A DNA stretch of 64,000 nucleotides, taken from Lingula anatina. Taxonomy: Eukaryota; Brachiopoda; Lingulata; Lingulida; Lingulidae. The position numbers and the translations under genes are program-made. Positions 1-11,460 of this stretch are shown in pieces; the stretch's first letter is position 1; each line of letters starts with the position of its first letter. The stretch is taken from NCBI RefSeq assembly GCF_001039355.2, contig NW_019775604.1, forward strand, positions 1-64,000, given 5' to 3'. The notes below the pieces were generated by a model. It did no database searches, was not told where the DNA came from, and saw only the letters and a list, made by a program, of their open reading frames with translations.

Positions 1-568
1 TTTTTTTATACCACATAAAACAAAACGCGCATCATACGTTAGGTAAACAAAATATTTTTCTTCATACGCCCATATATGCAAGGGATAAGTTAATTAACGC
101 AGACATACGTTTACATACGAAGACCACTCGTAAAAGAAGCGTTCCATACACCACAAGTTCGTCAGTATTACGTTGCATATACGCTTTACAATACATACAG
201 CGACCACTGTATTAGAAGCTTAACTGTGATTTTCCTTACCGTCAACTAAGTGCAGCCGTCGTATGCCCAGCATATCACAAACGTATGGATAACGTACGAC
301 TCATACGCACGTAAACGCTCAAAAATTTTACTTTCTTCTGCGTATGCAAACATACATCAACGTTTGCTTGCGTGCTTGAAATGTATACGACGTAACTCCA
401 ACGAACCCATTACGTTTGTCTGTGTATGAGCAATTTATTTCATACGAACGACACGCCTCGTCTCAAAAGTACTCACAATCACCAGCTTTTCTGTATTTTG
501 CTAAATGCCAGGAGGAGGCGTGTTATTCAGTTAAGCTGATTGCAGTCAGTGAGAGTCCCCGTATAGTT

Positions 569-584
569 GGGTCGATCCACCTAT
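569..584 (+). repeat. Dispersed short repeat around GTTGGGTCGATCCA
   Basis: The core GTTGGGTCGATCCA, usually preceded by GATTGCAGTCAGTGAGAGTC or similar and followed by a CTGTNAA...GGGCC(T/C)T stretch, recurs near 569, 4007, 11767 and 21069. Degraded forms lie near 17628, 37628 and 52503. It is an ancient interspersed repeat of unknown class. Confidence 0.6.
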
Positions 585-853
585 TCCGGTGGTACCTAAG
601 GGAATGGTGCCTTGGTGTATTTTACCTGACCCAAAACAATGTTCCAGTGATTTTATACCCTCTACCAAGACCACGGACTGATTTTTCACTAGATATTCAC
701 AGATTATGTCTCTGGTAAAATTGACGGTGATTTTCTGCATTGTGAGAGAGAATCTCTGCGTCAGAGAAAAAGTCTACATAAATGGTACAGGGAAGTGATT
801 TTATAAGACTGAGTCACGCCAAAAATTTTGAGCCCCTGATGTTACGAGTAGTT

Positions 854-3579
854 CTAAACATTTCTCCGGATCTTCATCGTAGCAGCTTGGAGTAGACACC
901 CCCGATCACAGTTCGTATTAGTGATGGGAACGAATTTCATTCGTTTCTCTCGTCTTTCCGTCATATCGCAGTCGGGATAGTACCCCGTGAGATGCCACCG
1001 GGCACAATGGTTGAACCACCACCCCCCGCCTGAAAAGGGGGAAATGATCGCCAATCAGGTAATGTATTGCTGTATTGTAATTCCCGTATTAATATATCGG
1101 GACAGGGCGCAGGGACAACCAGCAGCGCCGCGCAGGGTAAGTAAACTAAGATTCCGGCGGCACTGTAGCAGTGACGTTCTGGTTCTATTGTGGTGTCAAA
1201 ATATCTTTATATGATAAATCAGAGTTATTCTTTATTAGAATAATAGAAACTAAATAGAGTCGTACGCGACGTATCCATCCATTACACAGAAGAGCAGACA
1301 TAGAAAACAGTCGCCGATGGAGATACAACTGTACAAAACAAGCATTGTGTTTTGAGACCAGGTTTGTTCTGGCACTGTTAAAAGGTGTGTTAAAAGCATC
1401 GCAATTACAATCCCTCTCACTGCATTGCACATACAATTTGGATTCATTTGAATTTCACGCATACATGGCATAGATATTTCAAGCGTTATTGTTTAATCAT
1501 TTATTTGAAATCTTAATTTTTTAAATTACCCTTAATGTCTGTTAAGGGATTAGACAGCAAGCTTTTAAGTGGGTCGCCAAATCTGATCCTCGGACTAGTT
1601 GGTCCGCTGTTTTGAATGCGACCTAAAACATGGGACCACAACAACAATTTTTCATAGTTGGATAAGATTTTTAAAAAATTCATTTTTCCTAGGTCTTAAA
1701 AAGAAACAAGCTTACCTCTCTCCTCACTACAGTCACCAATGGGGACGTCGTACGTGCCAAATCTTCTGCCATGCACGTCATCAAGGTTAGAGTTAGAAGA
1801 TGTGTTAAAAGATTCTACGCTGATAGCTTCTACGGCATACTTTTGGGTTTCGTTTTCAATCCGAAATAGGTTCCATCTGGCATAGTAGAAGTTTCCATTA
1901 CAAGACAGCATGTCAATCTGCATGGAATAGTTTCCCTGATTGGTTAACGCGTGGAGAGCCTCGTTTCCCATCCAAAACTGGTCACGTGGATCACCGAAGC
2001 CATTTTTATACTCTGTCCAGTTTCTCTGAAAATCCATCGTACTGTTGTATCTTCGCATCACAATAATCCATCCGTTGTCGCAATAAACGTCCTTCATTCC
2101 AAATTTCTTTATTTGGATGGTAATCATTCCTCTGTAGTCTGTTAAGAAAACAACGTTTTATAAATGTTAGGGCTACATGTATAGTCTGTAGAGGATCTAC
2201 ATGAAACCCGCTAGTTATAGGGTCTATAAGAGTGTAGTGCATTTTGTCTGGTCGTTCAAGTGGACGAGGTCCAACAATTTTAAGTGCATATAAATACCAA
2301 ATGGTCAACAGTTTCAAACTTTCATATTCGGCATTTCATTCATATTCGGCTGCTGCCATTTATTATTAGTGTACTTGCAAAAGGGGAAAACTCAATGGAT
2401 ACATGTACAAATACATCGTGGATTAAGTCAAAACAAACTTCGCGTAGCCCGAAGAAACCAGTTCGCAGCATAAACTTACCCGCCTCATTACAATCTGTTA
2501 CTTCCTGAAACAGACATATTAAATACTTTAATATTATGCGGGTTATAAAAATATTATTGTATTTTGTTTCTCCTTTACTTCGGGTTCGCCTTTGCGGAAT
2601 CTTGTCACTCGCTTAGTCTCTCATTTTAACTAAAGCCTGAGCCGACCACCCAGTACATGAATCTCTTTCCAACCACTATCCAGAGTTGTAATTACTAAAA
2701 CGTATACGCTGTAATTAATATTCTTAAACACTGTATAAGTAGTAATCCATAGTGATGTATAACTATTTATTTATTTATATATTTGTAGTATAGAGGGCTA
2801 ACAAATGTAACTGTCACATTTAATGCTCGAATAAATTATTATTATTATTATTATCATTATTATTATTATAAAACATAAATGAATTTTAATGTTAATATAT
2901 TAAGAGAGTAACATTCATGTTAAAGAAAAGACCTCACCTCACCCCTGGACAAATGTGTGAAATATAAACCACTGTCATGCTGTACCAAATCGTTGCTTGC
3001 AGCTTTTCGGGTATACAGCTGGCAATTTTCTGTAACAGGTGGAAGTGCAAAAATATTTGGATTTGGTCTGGTTGATTTTTCGTTCGCATACAAACTGTAA
3101 TAGTGACGATATCCTCACTTGAAACATGATCACACTAAATTCAAGATTTTTTTCTTTTTACAGAAATTGTTTTTAACAGAAAAAAGCACGGACACGTCTG
3201 TCACTATTTCAATGTATAGTTTTGCAACACGGGTTTCTGTTCAATGCAGGCGGTACTAGCCCCTTTAAATTTAATCACACTATAATTTTATTGAATAAGC
3301 TGTGCATCTTTCACAATATTTACCCTCTCCCCTTGGTGTGTTTTTATAAAAGTTACATGAACGGCATTCAGGCGTCCGGCTACACAGCACAGCGCAGGCT
3401 ACGGGACTTCTAGAGCTGGCCGTCATCCAGGAAGGTGAGGTCAGAACGGCTCCCTTGGTCACTTCAAAATGATTGTACAACACTTGACCGACGCATCGTT
3501 GACCGGTCAAATATATCACCAAGATGAAAATGTTCCACAGACAATATTCTCGCTGACCAGTATCATGTCTGTCTTCCAT
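854..3579 (-). CDS. PAN/apple + fibrinogen-related secreted lectin-like protein, copy A
   Basis: Five coding exons read on the minus strand: 3579-3324, 3029-2938, 2504-2480, 2138-1716 and 1029-854, giving 323 aa. All junctions are GT-AG and phases agree (1,0,1,1). Residues ~12-30 are hydrophobic (signal peptide or anchor). Residues ~33-110 form a PAN/apple-like module with cysteines at about 62, 66, 72, 75 and 88. DCNEAG (120-125) opens the fibrinogen-related domain, shown by VYCDNGW, RRYN, NGFG, QFWMGNEALHALTNQGNY, GGGWWF and the ending MKIR. N-glycosylation sequons include NST, NYS and NET. Family knowledge: such domains bind carbohydrates in ficolins, tachylectins and FREPs. The usual Ca2+-loop stretch before GGWW is shortened. 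Nearly identical to copy C (C13, K135 and P175 here are R, N and Q there). The specific ligand is unknown. Confidence 0.85.
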
Positions 3580-4352
3580 TGTGTGGAAGATATCAATTTT
3601 TTCTCAGATTTTGAAGTGTTAGTTTGCTTGCAATTACTCATCTAATATGGAGGGTGTGTCTAGTTCCATGTATCTCAGAGATTACATCATTCTCACGAAG
3701 TCACATGGTTGTAGTAATCAATACTACTTCTTTGGCACTAGTGGGACGCATCAGCGATCGGAAGCTTCCTTAAGACTCTATAGCATCATCAATATTTTTC
3801 ACAGCCTAAACAGTTCGCTGAAATGACTTCAGTGGAAGGTACTGTTCTCGTAACAATGTCTGTAATTTAACGCATATGCGTTCACTGAACCATTAAACAA
3901 CTTGGGCGCCGTAAATGTATCAAATGCACGTAACCAGTTAAGATCATCTGACCTCACTTAGTACGACCAATCTCAGAGAGCCAGCCTACTTAGACGGGCA
4001 GTCACAGTTGGGTCGATCCATTTCAACTGTAAACGGGCCTTCAGTGACAGTGCATCAAAGCACAATGGACCCTAATGATATTGTGCCATGCGCAATGTAA
4101 ACGACTCTACTTGTTCTGAACAATGACATAAATCGTTCATGTCGTCGGAATCATTACAGTTGAATTCTGAATACTATTATTTATTCTTCGTTTGTTAGTT
4201 TTGCCGAGTTTGTATTATATAAAACCAATGATTATATCATTTAAACTTCATATCTCTGCTTTGGTGCAAGAAAACATAGAGAAATATGATAACCGAATTC
4301 CGTGAAAAGTATTATTTTTGAATGTTTTCTACTGTTTATCAAGATTGAATAT

Positions 4353-4560
4353 ATCGAAGGAGAAACAGCCGGCACAACGTGTCTTTGAGGTGAATTCGCA
4401 ACTAACAGAAGTTGCCGTGGTTTTTGCTCGACAGTAATTTCGTTCAGAAAGAGCACACAAATATCAATGTCATTTTACCCCACTCCACATCGCATGACCC
4501 CAAGGAGACTGTTCAGAAATTGAAGATGAACTCATCCAGCGTCAGTGAGAGGTGTTCATG
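4353..4560 (+). pseudogene. Short ORF broken in this copy, open at 21421-21636
   Basis: In the right duplicate an ATG ORF of 71 codons starts MSKEKQPAQRVLEVNSQLTE. Here the start codon is ATATCG, a short stretch equal to TGTACAG is missing and TAA follows in frame. Not recognised as any family. It may simply be a chance ORF, so the label is tentative. Confidence 0.2.
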
Positions 4561-4944
4561 GTATTTAAAATACTACAGAAATTGAGGCATTTTTGCTCTG
4601 TTTAATAATTACATGAAATCTTTGTGGCGAAGGGAGTCGCCGGGATATTCGTCACGGGGAAAGTAAAGATAATTATGCAATAAAGCTAATAAATTATCAT
4701 AACAAAATGAAATTTAACTGAAAAGAAAGATGTAATTATTAAAGGTAGGGGTGCAAATGCGCCCCACCGATTAAAAGCTGAAGGGTGGGGGTGGTGGAAA
4801 AGAAAAGAAAGAAAATGAAAAAAGAGAGAGCAAAAACAAGAGACAACGTATGTAAGAATGAAAATAAGTGTAAGATTCAGAGTGCTTACCTGGGGATTCT
4901 TTTGTTACACAGGAATGAAAATACACCGACGAATTTTGATGTCA

Positions 4945-5003
4945 GTTCTAACAAGAAGTTATAAAGAAAAGGCCTTCTCTTTATAACTTCTTGGTTCTAA
5001 CAA
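4945..5003. mobile_element. Short palindromic insertion with 10-bp direct repeats
   Basis: Relative to the sister copy (near 22022-22036), 49 extra bases occupy 4955-5003. They comprise a 40-nt near-perfect palindrome (4953-4992, one mismatch, centre GGCC) followed by a second copy of GTTCTAACAA (4945-4954 and 4994-5003). The empty site in the sister copy has GTTCTAACAA once. Confidence 0.75.
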
Positions 5004-5518
5004 GCAGCAAGAGTTAGACTGGTCCTTGGTCACGTGTTATGCAAACTTGCTACTGATTGGTGCTAGATGGTGGCAGTGTATTATTTGGCATACTTTCCGA
5101 GAAAAGCTACTCCAACTTACATGTACATCATTAAAACACCCGTAAAACCGAATGAGAGAACCCAGAGAGATGTTTCGTTGAATAAACTTGTCTATACGTT
5201 CGCTGGTCAACTGTCGCCAATTTCTGGCGAAGTGTTTGACACATTTTGGCCATGATTTGTTATTAAGTATTTGTTGTGAACGAGCAGCTTGTGGGCGCTA
5301 AACATTTAATGTGGGACTGCAGCCAAACAAATTGTCAAGCCGAAACCACAGTTGTTCAGTGGAATTTCGGACGAAATGGGGTAAGGAATATAGTCACAGT
5401 TAGACAGGTGATAATTTCAAACCAAAATGAAAGGTATGTACTTTGTGTCATTTCTGATGAAGAGGTGGTTTTGAAACATGCTTATTACAATTTTAAATTC
5501 AATAGAAATAAATAGATC

Positions 5519-5606
5519 TGACCCACTTAGGTCAAACTAACCCTATTATAACTGTATGGAGGGCGGACTTTGTAACACGGACCCTCAGTTTCGTTACCCC
5601 GGTAAT
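5519..5606 (+). repeat. Dispersed repeat GACCCACTTAGGTCAAACTAACCC family
   Basis: Also at 22543-22630 (duplicate), 55032-55130 (plus) and about 31911-32010 (minus). Shared blocks: CCCACTTAG, AACTAACCCTA, ATGGAGGGCGGACTTT, ACACGGACCCTCAG and GTTAC-CCGG. No ORF; an interspersed non-autonomous repeat. Confidence 0.65.
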
Positions 5607-5634
5607 AAGAAGAGGATAGTATTGTTTTAATTTN

Positions 5635-5912
5635 TAAGGTTATCAATATATCGTTGTTGACATATATATATATTGCAAATGACTGAGTGTCTCTTTGTGA
5701 GTGAGTGAGTGAGTGAGAGAGTGAGTGTGATTTTTATTTAGTTATTTATAAATTTTGTATTTTTTGTTGAGATCTGTACTTATTTGAGATATGCAATAAA
5801 AAAAAAAAAAAAAAAAAAAAAAAAACAGGCCGGCTGAAGAACACGTAGCTGATCATGTCTGCCAAGCTTACATGTCCACTTATTAATTCACTAAATTTAA
5901 TGTTATATTCAG
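5635..5912. other. AT-rich spacer with GAGT microsatellite and poly-A
   Basis: Holds a GTGAGTGA microsatellite (~5695-5730) and an AATAAA immediately followed by about 30 A (5793-5825), which looks like the 3' end of a retroposed transcript. No supported gene. Confidence 0.5.
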
Positions 5913-6837
5913 ATCAGAATTTGACACCGCCACCGGAAAGATATTTCGGTCTTTCTCTCCGCGCCCTATTGTACCTGGGAGACCAAGACAAGGAACAGAG
6001 TGATGACGTCATGACTAGGGTGAGAAAAGAACTGCAATAATCATTAATAATGATGATGATGATTGCATTTAGATAAAAAGATTGTAAATTATTACTTCAT
6101 TAATTCTTTCCCGCATTTGTTATGTTAATATTCTGATGTAATTATTGTCAGAAGTTTTTTTCTCGACTTTGTGGATGTAAACTGCCGTCCTGAACCGTAT
6201 GGCGTAAAACCTTGCATGTACATGTATATACAATTTACATCTGCACACGTGTCTTTTTTCCAGCCTGAAGATCAGCAGATAGTGTGTCCCCCCTGGTTTT
6301 ATTCCTGATGCCCAGGGCTGCCGCCCCCTTCTGTACAATTTTACGGTAGTGCGGTCGTCCGTTCTCTTACATTTTGAACCGTGTGGCTGGGTTCCAACAC
6401 CAAGAGATGACTGTGAAGATATTATACGAGATGGTCGGTTGGTAGCTGTACTGAGAGCTGTTCAGGCACGTGTTTATACCTGTAGTCAGAAACACGGCGC
6501 GGATAACAAGCCCATCGCCTTTGTCCTTGGAACAATGGTCACTCTTCGCGTGAGACTAGCCGACTACGAGGAAGGTCGCAACAGATTCGACCAAATACAA
6601 GCATGGATGGAAAACGCTCTACAAAACGTGCAGTTGAAGATTTCCGGAGGACCAGTGGGTATACGCTCAGGATCGTTCTCTGCCTGCATGAAGAACACAA
6701 CGATCCACAGCTCCGTGCCGCCATTTTATGGAACGACCACTCTCTCAACCCCGAGCCAGAACCGAGGAACTAGTCCTGTCGGTAACGTTACACTTTTGAT
6801 GTTAATGGCGCTGGTGGCAGCGGTGTGGGAGTTCTAA
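5913..6837 (+). CDS. Partial gene for a secreted or GPI-anchored protein of unknown family
   Basis: Two exons fit together. 5913-6019 follows a clear acceptor (TTATATTCAG) and ends at AGG/GTGAGA. 6316-6837 follows CCCAG and stops at TAA. Both read in phase 0 across the junction, giving ~209 residues. Visible: QNLT and YNFT sequons, cysteines in FEPCGW, DDCED, YTCSQ and SACMK, and a Ser/Thr-rich stretch. The end GNVTLLMLMALVAAVWEF is hydrophobic, which fits a GPI-attachment signal. The first exon begins with a split codon, so an upstream exon is missing and was not found. There is no copy in the other duplicates. I do not recognise the family. Confidence 0.4.
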
Positions 6838-7959
6838 CTATGGGTTAGATCATATAAGAATGATATAGGATTGGGCACTACTATGACTTATCAATAATTA
6901 GTCGGATATCAAAGATTTTTCATTGTTGTTTTGTAATTTATCGTTTTTAGTTATTGTAAAGTTTTTAAAATGCTTACAGTTTTACTATTCAGCAAAATTA
7001 TTTTGAAATAGTTATGTGGACGTCATGACCCCCTCCAAGAAGCTTCCGTTTTTGCCCTTGGTTTGTTTGCAAGTCATATCCTAACTTAAAACGTCATGGG
7101 CCCATTCTGATTAACTGTTTAGGATAACTCAGAAATGGACCTGCTTAGAAGCGATTACATTTTGGTGGCGTGTACGCTGGCGGTACTCATGATTTTAGTC
7201 CCGACCTGTCTCGTACAGCTCCGCCGGCTCCTGCGGCTCCTGCGGCTCCGCAGGATGACGTGGGATACGTACAAGTCACCGTTACCGCTTCTCCTCCTAG
7301 ACCGCAAGGACCTGTGTCCCCATCTCTTGGATTTAGGTCACATATAATCTCAACTTGAACCCCCAGGTTTTTTTTTGTCTCAGTCGGTGCATTGGCCTGG
7401 GCGTGACGCTCGTTAAAACGCACCCTTGTCAAAATTTTTGAAAATTCAATGCTAAATATCTCCCAAACGGATGGAATTATGGGAAAAATTTCTACAGATG
7501 GCTGACCGAAAGTCATATGTGAGGATTTCAAATATGCCCTTGGATTTGACCTTTGACCTTTATTTCAAGGTCAAACAGGCCAAAATTTTCTAAAAATGGG
7601 AATTTTTGTCGAGAAAAAATTTTTCAGCCGATTTTTAGAAACTAAACAGACCTTACCTATAATATTTATGGTCAGGTGTTACCCTAAGGGTCATCTTTCA
7701 TTTTCATGAGTTTGGGGTCAATCGGTGCATTTTCTTGGTAGTAGCGGCCATTAGAAGCCAAAACTGAAAACTCTCTAATTATGGAACCGTTAATGCTAGA
7801 GACCTCTTGTGTTTTGCATTTTGTAGAACTTGTCAAGTGCAACACTGGTAGTGATGTCCATTTTTTTGTTTTCTATACGGCTTAAGCATTGCACTATATC
7901 AAAAGTTCAACATCCAATATTCAGTGGTGAAAATAAAATGTGAAATACTCAAAAATAAG
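6838..7959. other. Intergenic; possible Pro/Ala-rich or membrane exon, otherwise nothing clear
   Basis: A GC-rich block at 7135-7358 is open in two frames. One reads as a hydrophobic segment plus basic tail, the other as a Pro/Ala-rich tail ending in a stop. I cannot choose between them. From ~7540 onward, GACCTTTGACC-type words announce the tandem repeat that follows. Confidence 0.3.
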
Positions 7960-8545
7960 CAGAGATACACCCATAGTTACTATTGAACTTGAATAGGAAG
8001 TCATATACTGGTAATGTAGCTGTGACCTTGAAATTGACCTTTGACCAAATTTTCACCATGAACTGAACTTTGCAAAATTTCCAGCCCTTATATCTCTAAA
8101 ACTGGCAGAGATACGTCCATAGTTACAGTTGAACTTGAGTGGGAAGTCATATACTGGCATTCTAACTGTGACCTTGCAATTGACATTTGACCTACTTTTC
8201 ACCATTAACTGAACTTTGCAAAATTTCTTTCTCTTATATTTCGAAAACTGGCAGAATTACACCCATAGTTACTATTGAACCTAAATAGGAAGTCATATAC
8301 TGGCAATCTAACTGTGACCTTGAAATTGACCATTGACCTACTTTTTATGATGAACTGTACTTTGCATGTTTTCTGGCCTTTATATCTCCAAAATTGACAA
8401 AGGATTGCCCATAGTTACTATTGAACTTGAATAGGAAGTCATATATTGTGACCTTGAAATTGACCTACTTTTTCACCATGAACTGCAATTTGCATATTTT
8501 CTTGCCCCTCATATCTTCAAAACTAGCAGAGATATGCCCAGTGTT
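7960..8545. repeat. ~146-bp tandem repeat, four to five units
   Basis: The marker CAGAGATACRCCCATAGTTAC recurs at about 7960, 8106, 8252, 8397 and 8527 (periods 146, 146, 145, 130). Each unit carries TTGAACTTGAATAGGAAGTC, TGTGACCTTGAAATTGACC and ATGAACTGAACTTTGCA. Units are diverged. Confidence 0.85.
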
Positions 8546-9191
8546 GCCCCTAGGTTTTCTCTTTTGTCAGCATATATGCAACACTGATAACACATTTCAA
8601 GGAAAACCAATAGGCCTATTGTCTAGAAAATCACAGGAGTGATCAGTGTTAGGAAAATACAGGTCCATTGGAAAATCCGCTTGATTGGACCATTTTTAGT
8701 TTTTTGCATGTTTTGAGAATTCTTTGCATGGAGTTTATTGCACAGAGCTTGTTAAGCACAAGACTGGTTGTGGTGTCCCCCTTTTTTTTTTGGGGGGGGG
8801 GGGGGAGTTTCCATTCGAATGCGTTTACTCCAGCTGGTGGTACAATATCCGGAGGCGGTATCGCCTCTCTGATCCTCTAGTATGATTAATTAATAATGAG
8901 AAGTAATCCGCATTTGGCGGTGGAGCGTTGCGGGATTTTTGGGTGCTCTTTAGTTTGGGTTATCATGACGCTTCATTCTGTATTCAGTTAGAATAATTCG
9001 TGCATGTAGCAGACTAGAGCTCTATACGAAAGGCCACATCAAAGTCCCTACATAGGCTCTTGCTTGACAGAGCAGATAAGTATATAGAATTGGCAAGAGG
9101 CAGATCCGTGAATTTCATTTCTAGTGAAATATCAATTTGTCGTCCAGGTAATGGGTAAAGGATTAGTTTTGATTCTCTATTTGATTCACTG

Positions 9192-9192
<1 letters not shown>

Positions 9193-9259
<67 letters not shown>
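9193..9259. repeat. (AT)n microsatellite
   Basis: About 33 uninterrupted TA dinucleotides. The apparent ORF over it is an artefact. Confidence 0.95.
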
Positions 9260-11134
9260 TGGTCACAGGTCTTGTGGCGTATGTTAGGTATTGTAAATGT
9301 TTATTGATCTTTGTGAGATAGTTTATCTACAACATGATTTTCTTCATTATTAAGTAATTTGTTATCAATTTGATGAATAAAAATTAGACGACTTAGAGGT
9401 CAATGATTTGCAAAAGGCAATGCATTAATTTCATGTACATGTAATTATGCATTCTCCTCAAATTTATTTTCAGAAACTGAACATATAGTATGAATTGCAT
9501 CATCCACTGAACATTGTGTATGGATTTTTGATTAATCGATTATTTGATGATTGGTGTAAGGTACATTTAAGTCTATCTCGATTACATTACTTGATTTTAA
9601 TTAAACATAAATTATAGTAGGATAATTTTTTATAAATCCTGGATTACTACGGCGAAAATTTTACATTACGCGCTAGAGCCGTGCCTTTTTTCCGACATAA
9701 CCTTGAGGTCAAGTAAAAAGATTTTGCGTCTGAAAAATGAGAACACGAAGCCCTTTCAGTGTCAGTGGAGTTGCCGAACGCCTTTCCTTGAAGATTGATA
9801 CATTGTCGGTGCACGATTTTTAGCACCCATGGTCAGAATAAAGAAGCACAGCACTTCTTTTTTCTAAGTGATTGACGCTAAGTTATTAACAACTTAATTT
9901 TGTTTGCTTAGATAATTACATTTGCCACGCGATGTCCCCACGTTACACATATACTGCGCATGCCCGTGATCACTTTCCTTTCGGCGTCTGGGCTAAATCG
10001 TGCGGCTTCACCGCTTCCATATGCTCTACAATTTTTTCAAGTTAAAAATGTTGACAACTTTTTTTTTGAAATTACAAGCCCGTAACATTATCGTAGTTGG
10101 CATTACACAGCTCCCGTGCGGACATGGTGCGGTGGACTTGCCGTGATGGTGATAATGGTGGAACCTGTTGTTGGACTGGTTCCTTCCGCCTTTGGTGGTT
10201 TAGGGGGATAACAACAGTCTCTCCCTATCTTCAAGTATCTTGTCTTTCTAGGACGTTGGCTGCCTTCTACCTCCACAGTTAAGTTGTTTAAGACTGTGTT
10301 ATTCACTCGCATGGCTTTTAATTAGTGTTTTTATAATTCCGACTACGGGTGAAAAAAAAAAAAACGTAAGGGCGCAGCTGCACCGCCAACGTATCGATCT
10401 TCAAGATAAGAGGTTAATGTCGTACAGAAGGCAGCGAAGCTATCAGTAAGGACGTATATTGAATTTTTATTCAATATACGTCCTTGCTATCAGTAACCTG
10501 GGCTAAAGTTCTAGAATCCGGTGACTATTTTTCAATGTTGCGAATGACTAATGTTGTAAATGTTGTAAATTTGTCATGTTGTAAAGCAAAAGGTTACGGT
10601 AATCGTTTTGTTAATCGGAAATTAGCAGAATTTGATTGAAATTCGGTAAACTGAAATTTCGAAAGTTAGTAAGTTCAAGCATTATTTTGTTAGGAAACAA
10701 CTACCTGTACTACGAAAATTGCATTTTTTTATTACGCAGAAATGGAAATCATTAATGTCTCAAGAATTGGGTTAATTGTTTGGCTTCACAATCAAAAAGA
10801 AAATGTTCATGACGTTAATAACGTTGGAGGATTACAATTTTGAATGCATTCCCAGTTTGTTGAAATAAAATTTAAAACATCTCATTTTGGATATGGAAAA
10901 AATAAAAACCAGTTAACCTACTTATTGTTATTTTATTTCTTTGCATGTAATTGACGTTGAAGAGGGGGCGAGATGGTAAAGGTTATATATTTTAGATATG
11001 CAGTTTAGTTTGATAAAGCGTGAAATAGTGTCAAGTGGAAGTTGACGCTAGAAAGACAATGTACTCTGAATGTTCCATTACTGGTATGCAAGGAATGAAG
11101 TACAATCTATCGGTAGTAAATATATACTGTGTCA
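9260..11134. other. AT-rich intergenic sequence
   Basis: No gene supported. The one notable item is the hairpin insertion at 10448-10496, listed separately. Confidence 0.5.
10439..10496. mobile_element. Short perfect palindrome flanked by 11-bp direct repeats
   Basis: GCTATCAGTAA (10439-10449) is followed by a 38-nt hairpin (10448-10485; two perfect 17-nt arms, TTTT loop), then GCTATCAGTAA again (10486-10496). The layout matches that at 4945-5003. Confidence 0.75.
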
Positions 11135-11460
11135 AAACGAAACAACATTGAATGAAAAAAATATTTCATAAAAAATTTAACAACACTGTATGAAAAAAAA
11201 ACATTGCATAAAATTTGAAACAACATTGGCATGGAAAAAAAAACAGAATAATGCATAAAAATTTGAAAAAAAAACGTGAAAAAATATTGCATAAAAAAAA
11301 ACGAAACAACACTGAATTAAAATAAAAATGTATTGCATGAAAAAATGAAACAACATTTAATGAAGCAATTTTTTTCGTAAAAAAATGAAACAACATTGAA
11401 CGAAAAAAAAAGGAATATTGCATAAAAATTTGAAACATTGAATAACAAAACTTTAAATTA
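11135..11460. repeat. A-rich degenerate tandem repeat (GAAACAACATTGAATG / ATATTGCATAAAA)
   Basis: About seven degraded units of roughly 40-53 bp, alternating GAAACAACATTGAATG-like and ATTGCATAAAAATTTG-like words separated by A runs. Minus-strand ORFs here are repeat artefacts. Confidence 0.75.

Larger units (their letters stand above)
1..5634. repeat. Segmental duplication, left copy (contains gene A)
   Basis: From the first base this stretch aligns with 17053-22656 at an offset of 17059-17066 (less towards the right end because of small indels). Coding and non-coding parts are both nearly identical. The right break is sharp: after a shared GTTTTAATTT the two copies go their own way. The left edge may lie outside the window. 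Confidence 0.9.

Noticed and set aside
5276-5515. 79-codon ORF identical in both duplicates (also 22300-22539)
   Set aside because: The identity is explained by the recent duplication, which also preserves non-coding flanks; there is no recognised domain and the ORF track start is not an ATG in good context.
7135-7358. Overlapping plus-strand ORFs, one hydrophobic and one Pro/Ala-rich
   Set aside because: Two competing frames in a GC-rich block with no clear splice sites; cannot be assigned.
9124-9321. 65-codon ORF of repeated Tyr-Ile
   Set aside because: It is the translation of the (AT)n microsatellite.
11107-11438. Phe-rich minus-strand ORFs
   Set aside because: Translation of the A-rich degenerate tandem repeat.
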